The notes beneath the pieces are model-generated. The model did no database searches, was not told where the DNA came from, and was given only the letters and a program-made list of their open reading frames with translations. This document shows positions 29,915-35,597 of a DNA stretch of 35,739 nt, in pieces; position 1 is the first letter of the stretch; each line of letters begins with the position of its first letter. Source of the DNA: a virus. The translations under genes and the position numbers were made by a program. Where the stretch lies: the IMG/VR virus record IMGVR_UViG_3300044630_003458, positions 1 through 35,739 of that record. The stretch is one strand, 5' to 3'.

Positions 29915-30217
29915 TTATTCTTTCCAAGGTGTAAAAAATGTTTCGATCTTTTTATCTTTGGACCAGCTTTTAGTGTAATCATTGTCAATGTCACACAATG
30001 CCAATGCCTCTTTCTTTGTAACGACACGATGGCTTACGATAGTCTCACTAAGATGCTCTTGTGAAAATTCTTGTGCCTCATTCATAGTCACTGTATCCAG
30101 TGCCCATAATGATTTGTCATTGTTATAGTCATCAGTACCGACAGGTACTTCAACTACATAACGCATACGAAACATAGAAACAGTTTCAACAAGAACCAAT
30201 TGTGTTTTTTTACTCAT
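29915..30217 (-). CDS. Conserved phage protein (100 aa)
   Basis: The 100-residue soluble protein (MSKKTQLVLVETVSMFRMRY, then VVEVPVGTDDYNNDKSLWAL) ends with KKIETFFTPWKE. The VE.vSMFRMRYVVEVP phrase recurs in environmental phage hypotheticals. Probable alpha/beta fold, role unknown. It is coupled by ATGA to the upstream membrane gene and lies 1 nt from the next. Confidence 0.75.
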   Translation of the reverse strand: MSKKTQLVLVETVSMFRMRYVVEVPVGTDDYNNDKSLWALDTVTMNEAQEFSQEHLSETIVSHRVVTKKEALALCDIDNDYTKSWSKDKKIETFFTPWKE

Positions 30218-30501
30218 GTTATCATCCTAATTAATCCAACAGTGTCAATAGTAGTCAGCAATATATAGTTAGCCAACATACCAAAAGATTTCCTAGTCCA
30301 ACTAGCCCAAGCATACATAGCACAGCCAATGATCCAAATGGGATAAAGAGCCATAAGCGGAGGGTTTGGGACTGTGAGCGCCATAGTAATACTACAACCA
30401 ATACTAAAAGACCAAGCAAGCAACTCCACAACAAAGCGAACTCGGTGAGATTTAAAGTCATCACGTATCCAATCTAATGTTCCTATCAATATTGAAATCA
30501 T
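30214..30501 (-). CDS. Multi-pass membrane protein (95 aa)
   Basis: ATG at 30501 overlaps the upstream stop (ATGA), giving 95 residues. After a short N-terminus with DDFKSHRVRFVVELLAWSFS, three hydrophobic segments follow: SIGCSITMALTVPNPPLMAL, PIWIIGCAMYAWASW and SFGMLANYILLTTIDTVGLI. A similar SIGCSxTMA...YAWA...SFGMLANY arrangement is conserved in phages. Role unknown; inner membrane likely. Confidence 0.78.
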   Translation of the reverse strand: MISILIGTLDWIRDDFKSHRVRFVVELLAWSFSIGCSITMALTVPNPPLMALYPIWIIGCAMYAWASWTRKSFGMLANYILLTTIDTVGLIRMIT

Positions 30502-30854
30502 GGAAGCTCGGTGCAAGTTCTTTCGGTATAAATTCTACCATCAGAAGTTCGCATTTCTCGCCACTCTGTACACTCTACAATCGGGGGAGGTGGGGTAACA
30601 ATAATCTCACGCGGGCGATTCATATGGTCAATGATAATCGCAGTCCCAACACCTCCGATAATAGCAGGTACTACCCAATCACCCCGGTTGTTATGATAGT
30701 GACGATGCGGGGCAGGTCGTACTGGTCGTACCGGATAGTGATAGTGGTGATGTTGTTGAATATGTTGAGCATTTGGTCGATGGTTATGCTGTGCCTGCGC
30801 AGGCAACATAACTGCTAAAAATGCAAAACCAACAATAGCATAAATTTTATTCAT
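30498..30854 (-). CDS. Exported His-rich phage protein
   Basis: ATG at 30854 (AAAGGAAT upstream) gives 118 residues with a signal peptide MNKIYAIVGFAFLAVMLPAQ, likely cut at AQA. The mature N-terminus is extremely His/Pro/Arg-rich (HNHRPNAQHIQQHHHYHYPV, then RPVRPAPHRHYHNN), suited to metal binding. A glycine hydrophobic patch (VPAIIGGVGTAIII) and a short Cys-containing end (ECTEWREMRTSDGRIYTERT) follow. An exported metal-binding factor in the periplasm or outer surface is likely; the purpose is unknown. Confidence 0.75.
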   Translation of the reverse strand: MNKIYAIVGFAFLAVMLPAQAQHNHRPNAQHIQQHHHYHYPVRPVRPAPHRHYHNNRGDWVVPAIIGGVGTAIIIDHMNRPREIIVTPPPPIVECTEWREMRTSDGRIYTERTCTELP

Positions 30855-31371
30855 TTGTAATTCCTTTGTGATGGTCGATTGCTTGTTGCAAAACAATCTC
30901 GACCATTTTATTTAGTGTGATATCACGCTTATGCGCTTCCATTGCCAACTTGAGAATTACATCATCATCTAGATCGACCGGAACAACAATTCGCTTGTCA
31001 AAGGGCAGGTTGTTGAAAACTGCATGTGCTTTTTCTAAAAAGTCTTCACACACTTCCAACTCAGTGTAGTTGGTATCGTCCCAAGCATGAAAGGGTTCTA
31101 CTTTCCTTTCTTTGCATTCGTTGATGAATTGTTCACGAAATTCTGGATTTAGAAATCGATATGGACCTGGCAAGTTGTCATCACCGTCAGGCTTAGCACT
31201 AACATCGGCTTGATATACTGTTTGAGATACGGTATCAAAGATGACCGATCCATGTGCATAGTCAGATTCAAAATCCAAGTATCGTGCATTGGGACCAAAC
31301 GATTGCCATTGATACTCGCTACCGTCTGTAATTCGGTGACTGAAACATTCATTAAATTTACTTAGATGCAT
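30847..31371 (-). CDS. Phage protein with C-terminal ribbon-helix-helix-like motif
   Basis: The 174-residue protein has an N-terminal beta-rich domain (QWQSFGPNARYLDFESDYAH, then GSVIFDTVSQTVYQADVSAK). The C-terminal VPVDLDDDVILKLAMEAHKR, then DITLNKMVEIVLQQAIDHH, is a strand-helix-helix pattern like an RHH DNA-binding domain (about 128-168). It may be a repressor or an anti-toxin-like regulator, with the N-terminal domain sensing a partner. It is first in the operon to 29596 and has its own promoter. No operator repeat is obvious. Confidence 0.72.
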   Translation of the reverse strand: MHLSKFNECFSHRITDGSEYQWQSFGPNARYLDFESDYAHGSVIFDTVSQTVYQADVSAKPDGDDNLPGPYRFLNPEFREQFINECKERKVEPFHAWDDTNYTELEVCEDFLEKAHAVFNNLPFDKRIVVPVDLDDDVILKLAMEAHKRDITLNKMVEIVLQQAIDHHKGITNE

Positions 31372-31397
31372 GATGATTCCTATATATTAGATGTTAC

Positions 31398-31426
31398 ATT
31401 GTACTTCAATATCCATTGAATGTCAA
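31398..31426 (-). promoter_or_regulatory. Sigma70 promoter of operon 31371-29596
   Basis: TTGACA, 17-nt spacer TTCAATGGATATTGAAG, TACAAT on the minus strand, about 27 nt before the start codon. Confidence 0.8.
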
Positions 31427-31444
31427 TAGATTTGGATGTTTGTA

Positions 31445-31516
31445 TTATTTACCTAAATAGTGTACAACTATAGTAGGTCCAAAAAGACATACAATCATTA
31501 TTAAAAATTCAATCAT
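31445..31516 (-). CDS. Membrane micropeptide (23 aa), coupled
   Basis: Minus-strand ATG at 31516 overlaps the stop of the previous gene (ATGA) and encodes 23 residues with a single hydrophobic span (FLIMIVCLFGPTIVVHYLG) and a terminal Lys. Coupling and hydrophobicity argue for translation. It is one of three such peptides in the window. Function unknown. Confidence 0.55.
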   Translation of the reverse strand: MIEFLIMIVCLFGPTIVVHYLGK

Positions 31517-31740
31517 TCTTCAACTCCAAAATGTTTTTTAATCTTGGCACTGTTTCTTTCAAATTCTTCTAATGCCAAATCACTGTTATAGCATTCTTCG
31601 GTCCACAGAGACTCGGTACATTCCCGAACAATCAATTCGGCGAACTTTGCCTGATCGACTTTGGAGAATACCCACACCCGGTCGTAGGGATCGACTTCTT
31701 TGGTTGCCTGCTTCAAGAGTTCTTTAATTCGTTCGTTCAT
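31513..31740 (-). CDS. Small helical phage protein (75 aa)
   Basis: ATG at 31740 gives 75 residues: MNERIKELLKQATKEVDPYD, then VWVFSKVDQAKFAELIVREC and a terminal EFERNSAKIKKHFGVEE. The RIKELxxQA...FAELIVREC phrase is a familiar short phage gene of unknown role. It sits between two membrane micropeptides. Confidence 0.78.
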   Translation of the reverse strand: MNERIKELLKQATKEVDPYDRVWVFSKVDQAKFAELIVRECTESLWTEECYNSDLALEEFERNSAKIKKHFGVEE

Positions 31741-31741
31741 T

Positions 31742-31825
31742 TTAAAATCCATCCTTAACAATGATTGCCAGGCCCATGATGATAACGGGCAACATAACGA
31801 TAACAAGATTAGTAATTGCGGTCAT
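31742..31825 (-). CDS. Membrane micropeptide (27 aa), coupled
   Basis: Minus-strand ATG at 31825 overlaps the stop of the 69-aa gene as ATGA. The 27 residues are almost entirely hydrophobic (TNLVIVMLPVIIMGLAIIV) with a short KDGF end. It ends 1 nt before the next start codon. Single-pass membrane peptide, function unknown. Confidence 0.58.
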   Translation of the reverse strand: MTAITNLVIVMLPVIIMGLAIIVKDGF

Positions 31826-32031
31826 GCCATTTCCTTAGAGATTTTCTTTGCACGGATTTTTTGAGACAGTGTGGGCGTTTCATACTTAGTGTCCCAGCCC
31901 CAACCCTTAGCATTGTCCTCGGGTTCTTTTTCATACAGTTTGTAAGCCTTGCGAGCCATTGAGGCTGTCTTGAATTCAATCTCAGTGACTGAACCATCTT
32001 TGTATTCAATGTAGAAGAATGCACCTGACAT
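31822..32031 (-). CDS. Small early protein (69 aa)
   Basis: The 69-residue soluble protein (MSGAFFYIEYKDGSVTEIEF...) looks like a beta hairpin followed by a charged helix (TASMARKAYKLYEKEPED) and a basic C-terminus (LSQKIRAKKISKEMA). A CGGAGC ribosome site and a promoter support it. The longer overlapping frame 31809-32132 is a shadow. No family is recognised. Confidence 0.75.
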   Translation of the reverse strand: MSGAFFYIEYKDGSVTEIEFKTASMARKAYKLYEKEPEDNAKGWGWDTKYETPTLSQKIRAKKISKEMA

Positions 32032-32063
32032 GTTTGCTCCGTTGTTTGACTGTCTAAGACTCT

Positions 32064-32092
32064 ATTATATGCCCGAACCGAATTAAAGTCAA
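32064..32092 (-). promoter_or_regulatory. Sigma70 promoter of gene 32031
   Basis: TTGACT, spacer TTAATTCGGTTCGGGCA (17 nt), TATAAT on the minus strand. The TGA of the -35 is the stop of the upstream membrane gene. Confidence 0.86.
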
Positions 32093-32331
32093 CCTTTGAT
32101 GTAGTCGAACAAGTGCGCCTTATCGTAAGCATTTTTTACTACAGGAAGATTGTTACGCCAAATTGCAAACTTTGTTATTAATCGTTCTGTCTTATCAAGT
32201 AGTTTGGTTCCTATTACTGGAACAGGACTGATAATAAGGGCCAGAAGACACAAAAGTATTACAAAAGGAACCATTGGAATAGTAATCATCCAAAAGATAA
32301 CATTTAGTTTAAGTTTAGGATTTATTCTCAT
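32089..32331 (-). CDS. Membrane protein with hydrophobic N-terminal half (80 aa)
   Basis: The 80-residue protein has two hydrophobic segments (about 10-30 and 28-42: VIFWMITIPMVPFVILLCLL, ALIISPVPVIG) followed by a basic helical tail (DKTERLITKFAIWRNN). It is coupled to the upstream GIY-YIG-like gene by ATGA. No family is recognised; inner-membrane location likely. Confidence 0.7.
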   Translation of the reverse strand: MRINPKLKLNVIFWMITIPMVPFVILLCLLALIISPVPVIGTKLLDKTERLITKFAIWRNNLPVVKNAYDKAHLFDYIKG

Positions 32332-32666
32332 TTGACTCCGAATGTGTTAAGTGCAGGTTGCAATGTGTTAATCAATTCAGTCTCGCGGCTATGAGCAGGA
32401 CGCTTGCCGCGTACAACTTCAACAGTACCAAAAACAAAACGCTCGGCACCACGCTCACGCAATGCACGGCTCAGACCCCAATCTTTGTTTTCAGCGAGGG
32501 CCCTCTGGAGATGTTTCTGCATCCTGCGATTCAATGTTTTACGCACATTGCCTTTAAAAGACAGCACGGTCAATCCAATGTAGTACTCAAGTGTTACAAC
32601 ATCTTGGATGTAGTAGATCACTTGGTTACGATCAGTTCTGCGCTTACGGACGATTTTCGAGTTCAT
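32328..32666 (-). CDS. GIY-YIG-like nuclease-domain protein
   Basis: ATG at 32666, six bases after TATAAT, gives 112 residues. QVIYYIQDVVTLEYYIGLTV resembles the GIY-YIG strand pair. It is followed by an Arg-rich helix (RKTLNRRMQKHLQRALAENK) and RETELINTLQPALNT with a candidate catalytic Glu. The domain is small and lacks a homing tail, so it may act in DNA repair or host DNA breakdown and need not be a mobile element. The spacing matches the family, but the catalytic Arg/Tyr set is not fully verified. Confidence 0.7.
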   Translation of the reverse strand: MNSKIVRKRRTDRNQVIYYIQDVVTLEYYIGLTVLSFKGNVRKTLNRRMQKHLQRALAENKDWGLSRALRERGAERFVFGTVEVVRGKRPAHSRETELINTLQPALNTFGVK

Positions 32667-32672
32667 GAATGT

Positions 32673-32701
32673 ATTATATGCCCAAACCGATTTATTGTCA
32701 A
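32673..32701 (-). promoter_or_regulatory. Sigma70 promoter, start codon at +1
   Basis: TTGACA, spacer ATAAATCGGTTTGGGCA (17 nt), TATAAT on the minus strand, then six bases to the ATG at 32666. Confidence 0.9.
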
Positions 32702-32720
32702 ATTTTGGCATATAGTACTT

Positions 32721-32936
32721 TTAGTTTACCTTTTCGGTAACTGTGTAGTTCCATTTCCGATAACTTACATCACGAGAACCACCGTAACCAGACCACACCG
32801 AATTGTTTTCCACCAGGGTAGCACGACCTTCACGAACCAACTGTTTTGCTAGTTTAAACCACTGTGCTCCCTGTGTCTTGCGGCAATAACCGTTAGCATT
32901 CATTACTTCTACTACATCAAAATTAAAATTACGCAT
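32721..32936 (-). CDS. Small conserved-type phage protein (71 aa)
   Basis: The 71-residue protein (MRNFNFDVVEVMNANGYCRK, then TQGAQWFKLAKQLVREGRAT) ends YRKWNYTVTEKVN. It has a helix, a Gly turn and a terminal strand, with an AAAGGAG ribosome site. No family is recognised. It is co-transcribed with the 47-aa gene upstream. Confidence 0.72.
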   Translation of the reverse strand: MRNFNFDVVEVMNANGYCRKTQGAQWFKLAKQLVREGRATLVENNSVWSGYGGSRDVSYRKWNYTVTEKVN

Positions 32937-32948
32937 TACTTTTCTCCT

Positions 32949-33092
32949 TTAATCCAAGAACCACACAACACCTTCGTCAACAGTCACTTCTCCGGAGAAT
33001 TCTCCTTCGTATTCGCCACCGTTCTGAGAAACCATTATTTCAGATTCTCCGTCAAACTGAGACAACAATTCTATCAATTCACGAACTAACAT
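32949..33092 (-). CDS. Small acidic phage protein (47 aa)
   Basis: ATG at 33092 with AAAAGGTG upstream gives 47 acidic residues: MLVRELIELLSQFDGESEIM, then VSQNGGEYEGEFSGEVTVDE. A helix followed by beta strands resembles small phage proteins (MLVxELIxxLS..DG). It has its own promoter 29 nt upstream and fills an otherwise empty gap. Function unknown. Confidence 0.72.
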   Translation of the reverse strand: MLVRELIELLSQFDGESEIMVSQNGGEYEGEFSGEVTVDEGVVWFLD

Positions 33093-33121
33093 TTTCTTCA
33101 CCTTTTATTTAACTTACCCAT

Positions 33122-33150
33122 AGTATAACAGGTTACCCATTTATTGTCAA
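33122..33150 (-). promoter_or_regulatory. Sigma70 promoter of gene 33092
   Basis: TTGACA, spacer ATAAATGGGTAACCTGT (17 nt), TATACT on the minus strand. The first half of the spacer matches the shared motif. Confidence 0.84.
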
Positions 33151-33232
33151 ATTTTCGTAAATTCTTTTCTTGTCAGTCAGTAGCTAGTCCTGAGAAAAGT
33201 ATCGGTCCTAGCGTCCCTGAGGTAGCAAAATG

Positions 33233-33262
33233 AGTACTTTTGTTTCAAACAAATGTAGTACT
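33233..33262 (-). terminator. Imperfect hairpin after gene 33269
   Basis: AGTACT at both ends brackets a TTTGTT/AACAAA stem (minus strand), 7 nt after the stop. It has an AU-rich stem and no strong T-run, so it may be a weak terminator or RNA-processing signal. Confidence 0.45.
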
Positions 33263-33268
33263 AAAGTA

Positions 33269-33667
33269 TTACCACAATTGTGGTTCGTATGTCGGCACAT
33301 CTTTCAGGATCATGACAATTTCCGATTGCTCAGAATAAACCAATCCCAATGCTTCAAGTATTTCACGGCGTTCCGCTACTGATTTTTGTAACCATTGGTC
33401 AACCACTTGATAAGACCCATGAGTAGTACCGTTGATTAGATGATTCGTCATCCAAGACACTACCCTCTTCAAGGCAACTATTGTGTTTGCAGGGTGACTT
33501 CTACCCATGGCACTCATAAAATCATTAGCGAAGACTGCATTCCAAAAACTGCCTGGATGATGCCCATAAACAAGATAGTTGAAAATAGGATCGGCGAAAT
33601 ACCCAGGTACTTCATATTGAGCTAAAGTTTCCATGAAACGATTTTTACTATGTGCTGATAATTTCAT
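33269..33667 (-). CDS. Conserved phage protein (132 aa)
   Basis: The 132-residue helical protein contains YEVPGYFADPIFNYLVYGHH, then PGSFWNAVFANDFMSAMGRS and HPANTIVALKRVVSWMTNHL. The FADPIxNYLVxGxxPGSFW...ANDFxxAMxxSHPAN phrase is widespread in environmental phages, function unknown. It is coupled to the Toprim gene by ATGA. Confidence 0.8.
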   Translation of the reverse strand: MKLSAHSKNRFMETLAQYEVPGYFADPIFNYLVYGHHPGSFWNAVFANDFMSAMGRSHPANTIVALKRVVSWMTNHLINGTTHGSYQVVDQWLQKSVAERREILEALGLVYSEQSEIVMILKDVPTYEPQLW

Positions 33668-34185
33668 ACAAACCTCGCTACCAATTGATTAACAAATTCA
33701 TCAGAGCTATCGCCCAGATCGTGGTCTTCGCAAAACACTGCAACATCACCAAACTTGGCAAGTTTACGACCAGCATTATCATTATCGCACACTGCGACAA
33801 CTTTGCGGTTAAGCATACACAACCAGTTACTCAAGTCCTTGCCTGTGTTGTTACTTAGTACTGCAAGGGCACTTATGCCCTTCGCTGTCAATCGTGCGGC
33901 GTCAAACACACCTTCACAAACAAAAACAACATTGGGAGTCAAGTGCAAACTTTCAACACCCCACAATGCCAATGTAGGTTGCTTTCTGTAAGTGAAGTAC
34001 TTACCTTGCTTGGGGTTGTTTTGTGGCTTCTTTTCACCTTCAGGTCTATATTGCTGATAACCAACAACTTGTCCGCTTAGATTGTACAGGAAGAATGTAG
34101 CGACACGCTCAACCTCGTCCACCATAGGACGATGCAACTCTAAGTCGAGGTGTCTGTCTTTGAGGTGCTCTGTAACTGTTTTCAT
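33664..34185 (-). CDS. Toprim-domain protein (primase-like fragment)
   Basis: ATG at 34185, six bases after TATACT, gives 173 residues. The Toprim fold has VVFVCEGVFDAARLTAKGIS (catalytic-type Glu) and VVAVCDNDNAGRKLAKFG (Asp-x-Asp-x-x-Gly), as in DnaG/gp4 primases and topoisomerases. The N-terminal ~75 residues (VGYQQYRPEGEK...YFTYRKQPTLALWG) resemble the lead-in of phage primase Toprim regions. No helicase or zinc domain is attached, so it is a stand-alone Toprim, perhaps a nuclease or accessory primase. Confidence 0.85.
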   Translation of the reverse strand: MKTVTEHLKDRHLDLELHRPMVDEVERVATFFLYNLSGQVVGYQQYRPEGEKKPQNNPKQGKYFTYRKQPTLALWGVESLHLTPNVVFVCEGVFDAARLTAKGISALAVLSNNTGKDLSNWLCMLNRKVVAVCDNDNAGRKLAKFGDVAVFCEDHDLGDSSDEFVNQLVARFV

Positions 34186-34191
34186 ACCCGT

Positions 34192-34220
34192 AGTATAACA
34201 CTTTGGGTATTTTTTGTCAA
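34192..34220 (-). promoter_or_regulatory. Sigma70 promoter, start codon at +1
   Basis: TTGACA, 17-nt spacer AAAAATACCCAAAGTGT, TATACT on the minus strand, then six bases to the ATG at 34185. Confidence 0.85.
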
Positions 34221-34234
34221 TCCCAAATGTTACA

Positions 34235-34241
34235 ATAAATA
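34235..34241 (+). promoter_or_regulatory. Late-type ATAAATA box 5 nt before a plus-strand start
   Basis: AATAAATAGTTTTATG on the plus strand: the box is five bases from the ATG at 34247. Predicted leaderless late transcript, diverging from the early Toprim promoter. Confidence 0.55.
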
Positions 34242-34246
34242 GTTTT

Positions 34247-35143
34247 ATGGACAATATTTTATCTTGGGCATCCGGTGATGGTTTTATAAAAAGATCGTTA
34301 AATTATACAACTAACGAGTTCTTAACTGAATTAACTGACAATGAATTTGAACCTAACAGAGATATAGATGCTATATTCTCCTCACACTTAGAAAAAAGAC
34401 AAACTAATACAATTGATCTGTTATATAGCGGTGGATTAGATAGTGAGCTAGTGTTAATGTTTTGTATTAGAAATAAAATACCAGTTAATGCTATTACTAT
34501 GGTTATCAAAGTAAAAGGTGCTATACTGAATGTAGTCGATCTATACTATTCTGAAAAGTTTTGCAGAGAGAATAATATCAAACAACACCTCTTTCATTTA
34601 GATGCAGAAGATATATTTCATAATGAAGCTTATATAGACTATCTAGTGCCATATCAGATAACGGATCCTCATTTCGCAAGCCATTTTTGGTTACTAGAAA
34701 AATGTCAAAATTTTCCAGTGATTGGGGGAGATTGGCCATGGGTTCATGCACATAAAGTAAACAAAATTTTGTCACCGTTTAGGATAGATGTTTGCTGCCA
34801 TGATAGATTTATGGCTGACAAAAATATACCCGGTATTAGCAATATGATAGGTCATAGTTTAGAATCGTCTTGTTATTTTATTAAAAAACATATTGATAAC
34901 TATGAGACCGGTAGTGATCATTATCATACTGTGCCGTTTTTAAAATACAAAATGTATCAATACGATAAACCTAGAATTAGAAGTTATGGTTGGGAAACTT
35001 GTCCTGCGCAGTTATTAGATTTAAAAAATTACAAATCAATACTATTAGAGAGAGTAGGAACTATAAAAAACAAAATCAAATGGGGTAATAAAATAGGGGA
35101 TATATTACAGTCGAATACCAATGAAAACTCAAGCTTTACGTAA
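34247..35143 (+). CDS. PP-loop ATP-pyrophosphatase-like protein
   Basis: From ATG at 34247 (the more upstream ATG lies in the promoter zone) the product is 298 residues. LLYSGGLDSELVLMFCIRNK (SGGLDS at 61-66) is the PP-loop of N-type ATP pyrophosphatases such as asparagine synthetase, QueC and GuaA. Later features (HLFHLDAEDIFHNEAYIDYL, then VIGGDWPWVHAH) resemble phage members of the asparagine-synthase-like group. It would adenylate a carboxyl or base. Substrate unknown. The gene is more AT-rich than its neighbours, is on the opposite strand, and overlaps the next gene's end by 15 nt, which suggests a separate acquisition. Confidence 0.82.
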   Translation: MDNILSWASGDGFIKRSLNYTTNEFLTELTDNEFEPNRDIDAIFSSHLEKRQTNTIDLLYSGGLDSELVLMFCIRNKIPVNAITMVIKVKGAILNVVDLYYSEKFCRENNIKQHLFHLDAEDIFHNEAYIDYLVPYQITDPHFASHFWLLEKCQNFPVIGGDWPWVHAHKVNKILSPFRIDVCCHDRFMADKNIPGISNMIGHSLESSCYFIKKHIDNYETGSDHYHTVPFLKYKMYQYDKPRIRSYGWETCPAQLLDLKNYKSILLERVGTIKNKIKWGNKIGDILQSNTNENSSFT

Positions 35144-35554
35144 TACTTCAATAAGTATTTGCTTTTCTCTTTCAGCCACATCTATTTCCCATGGTAACTT
35201 ACTCCATTCGTGAATTGTTAGAGTTTTAGGAGCATGATATATTTTCTTATTCCACAAAAATGTACCATCTCTCCTACCTGATAATTTACCAGTGTATACT
35301 TGATTCAAATGAAGTAATTCATGTATCAATGGAACTATAACCTCTTTAGGTGATAAAGATTCTTGCAGCCTGATTCTATTTTTATATCTATTATCTAATA
35401 ATGTTTCACCATATACTGATTCAGATAATGCACGAAATTCTACTTCTATATTGTCAGGTAGTTCTATTAGTGTTGACATAATACGAAATATATTATCCAC
35501 TACTAACTCTCGGTTTCTATCATACTTGTCACTTGAATATATAAACTTAATCAT
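35129..35554 (-). CDS. HExxH zinc-metallopeptidase-like protein
   Basis: ATG at 35554 gives 141 residues. The helix VPLIHELLHLNQVYTG holds the zinc motif HELLH (78-82). A later Glu in LPWEIDVAEREKQI may be the third ligand, giving a gluzincin/SprT-like layout. No signal peptide is present, so it is cytoplasmic or virion-borne. Possible roles are cleavage of a structural or host protein. ATG follows a CTAAATA box by five bases with no ribosome site. It is terminated by convergence with the PP-loop gene. Confidence 0.75.
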   Translation of the reverse strand: MIKFIYSSDKYDRNRELVVDNIFRIMSTLIELPDNIEVEFRALSESVYGETLLDNRYKNRIRLQESLSPKEVIVPLIHELLHLNQVYTGKLSGRRDGTFLWNKKIYHAPKTLTIHEWSKLPWEIDVAEREKQILIEVLRKA

Positions 35555-35559
35555 AGTTA

Positions 35560-35566
35560 TATTTAG
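35560..35566 (-). promoter_or_regulatory. Late-type CTAAATA box 5 nt before peptidase start
   Basis: Minus-strand GGCTAAATATAACTATG. It sits just downstream of a terminator that ends the previous transcript, as expected of a true new transcription start. Confidence 0.55.
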
Positions 35567-35570
35567 CCAC

Positions 35571-35597
35571 AAAAAAAAGGGACCTAAGTCCCTTTTT
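35571..35597 (-). terminator. Terminator with stop codon in its loop
   Basis: GGGAC-TTAG-GTCCC followed by eight T on the minus strand. The loop contains the TAG stop of the partial gene, so coding and termination overlap. The A-tract on the other side makes it bidirectional for the plus strand too. Confidence 0.9.

Larger units (their letters stand above)
33093..33268. other. Intergenic region with promoter and hairpin
   Basis: A 176-base gap contains the promoter of the 47-aa gene (33122-33150) and an imperfect hairpin near 33233-33262. The part at 33151-33232 shows no gene, RNA fold or repeat that I recognise. Confidence 0.6.

Noticed and set aside
31809-32132. Minus-strand 107-aa frame
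   Set aside because: Crosses a strong promoter and overlaps the better-supported 69-aa and 27-aa genes.
33151-33232. Possible small RNA or tRNA remnant in the gap
   Set aside because: No cloverleaf, clear stem set or promoter in either direction could be found by eye.
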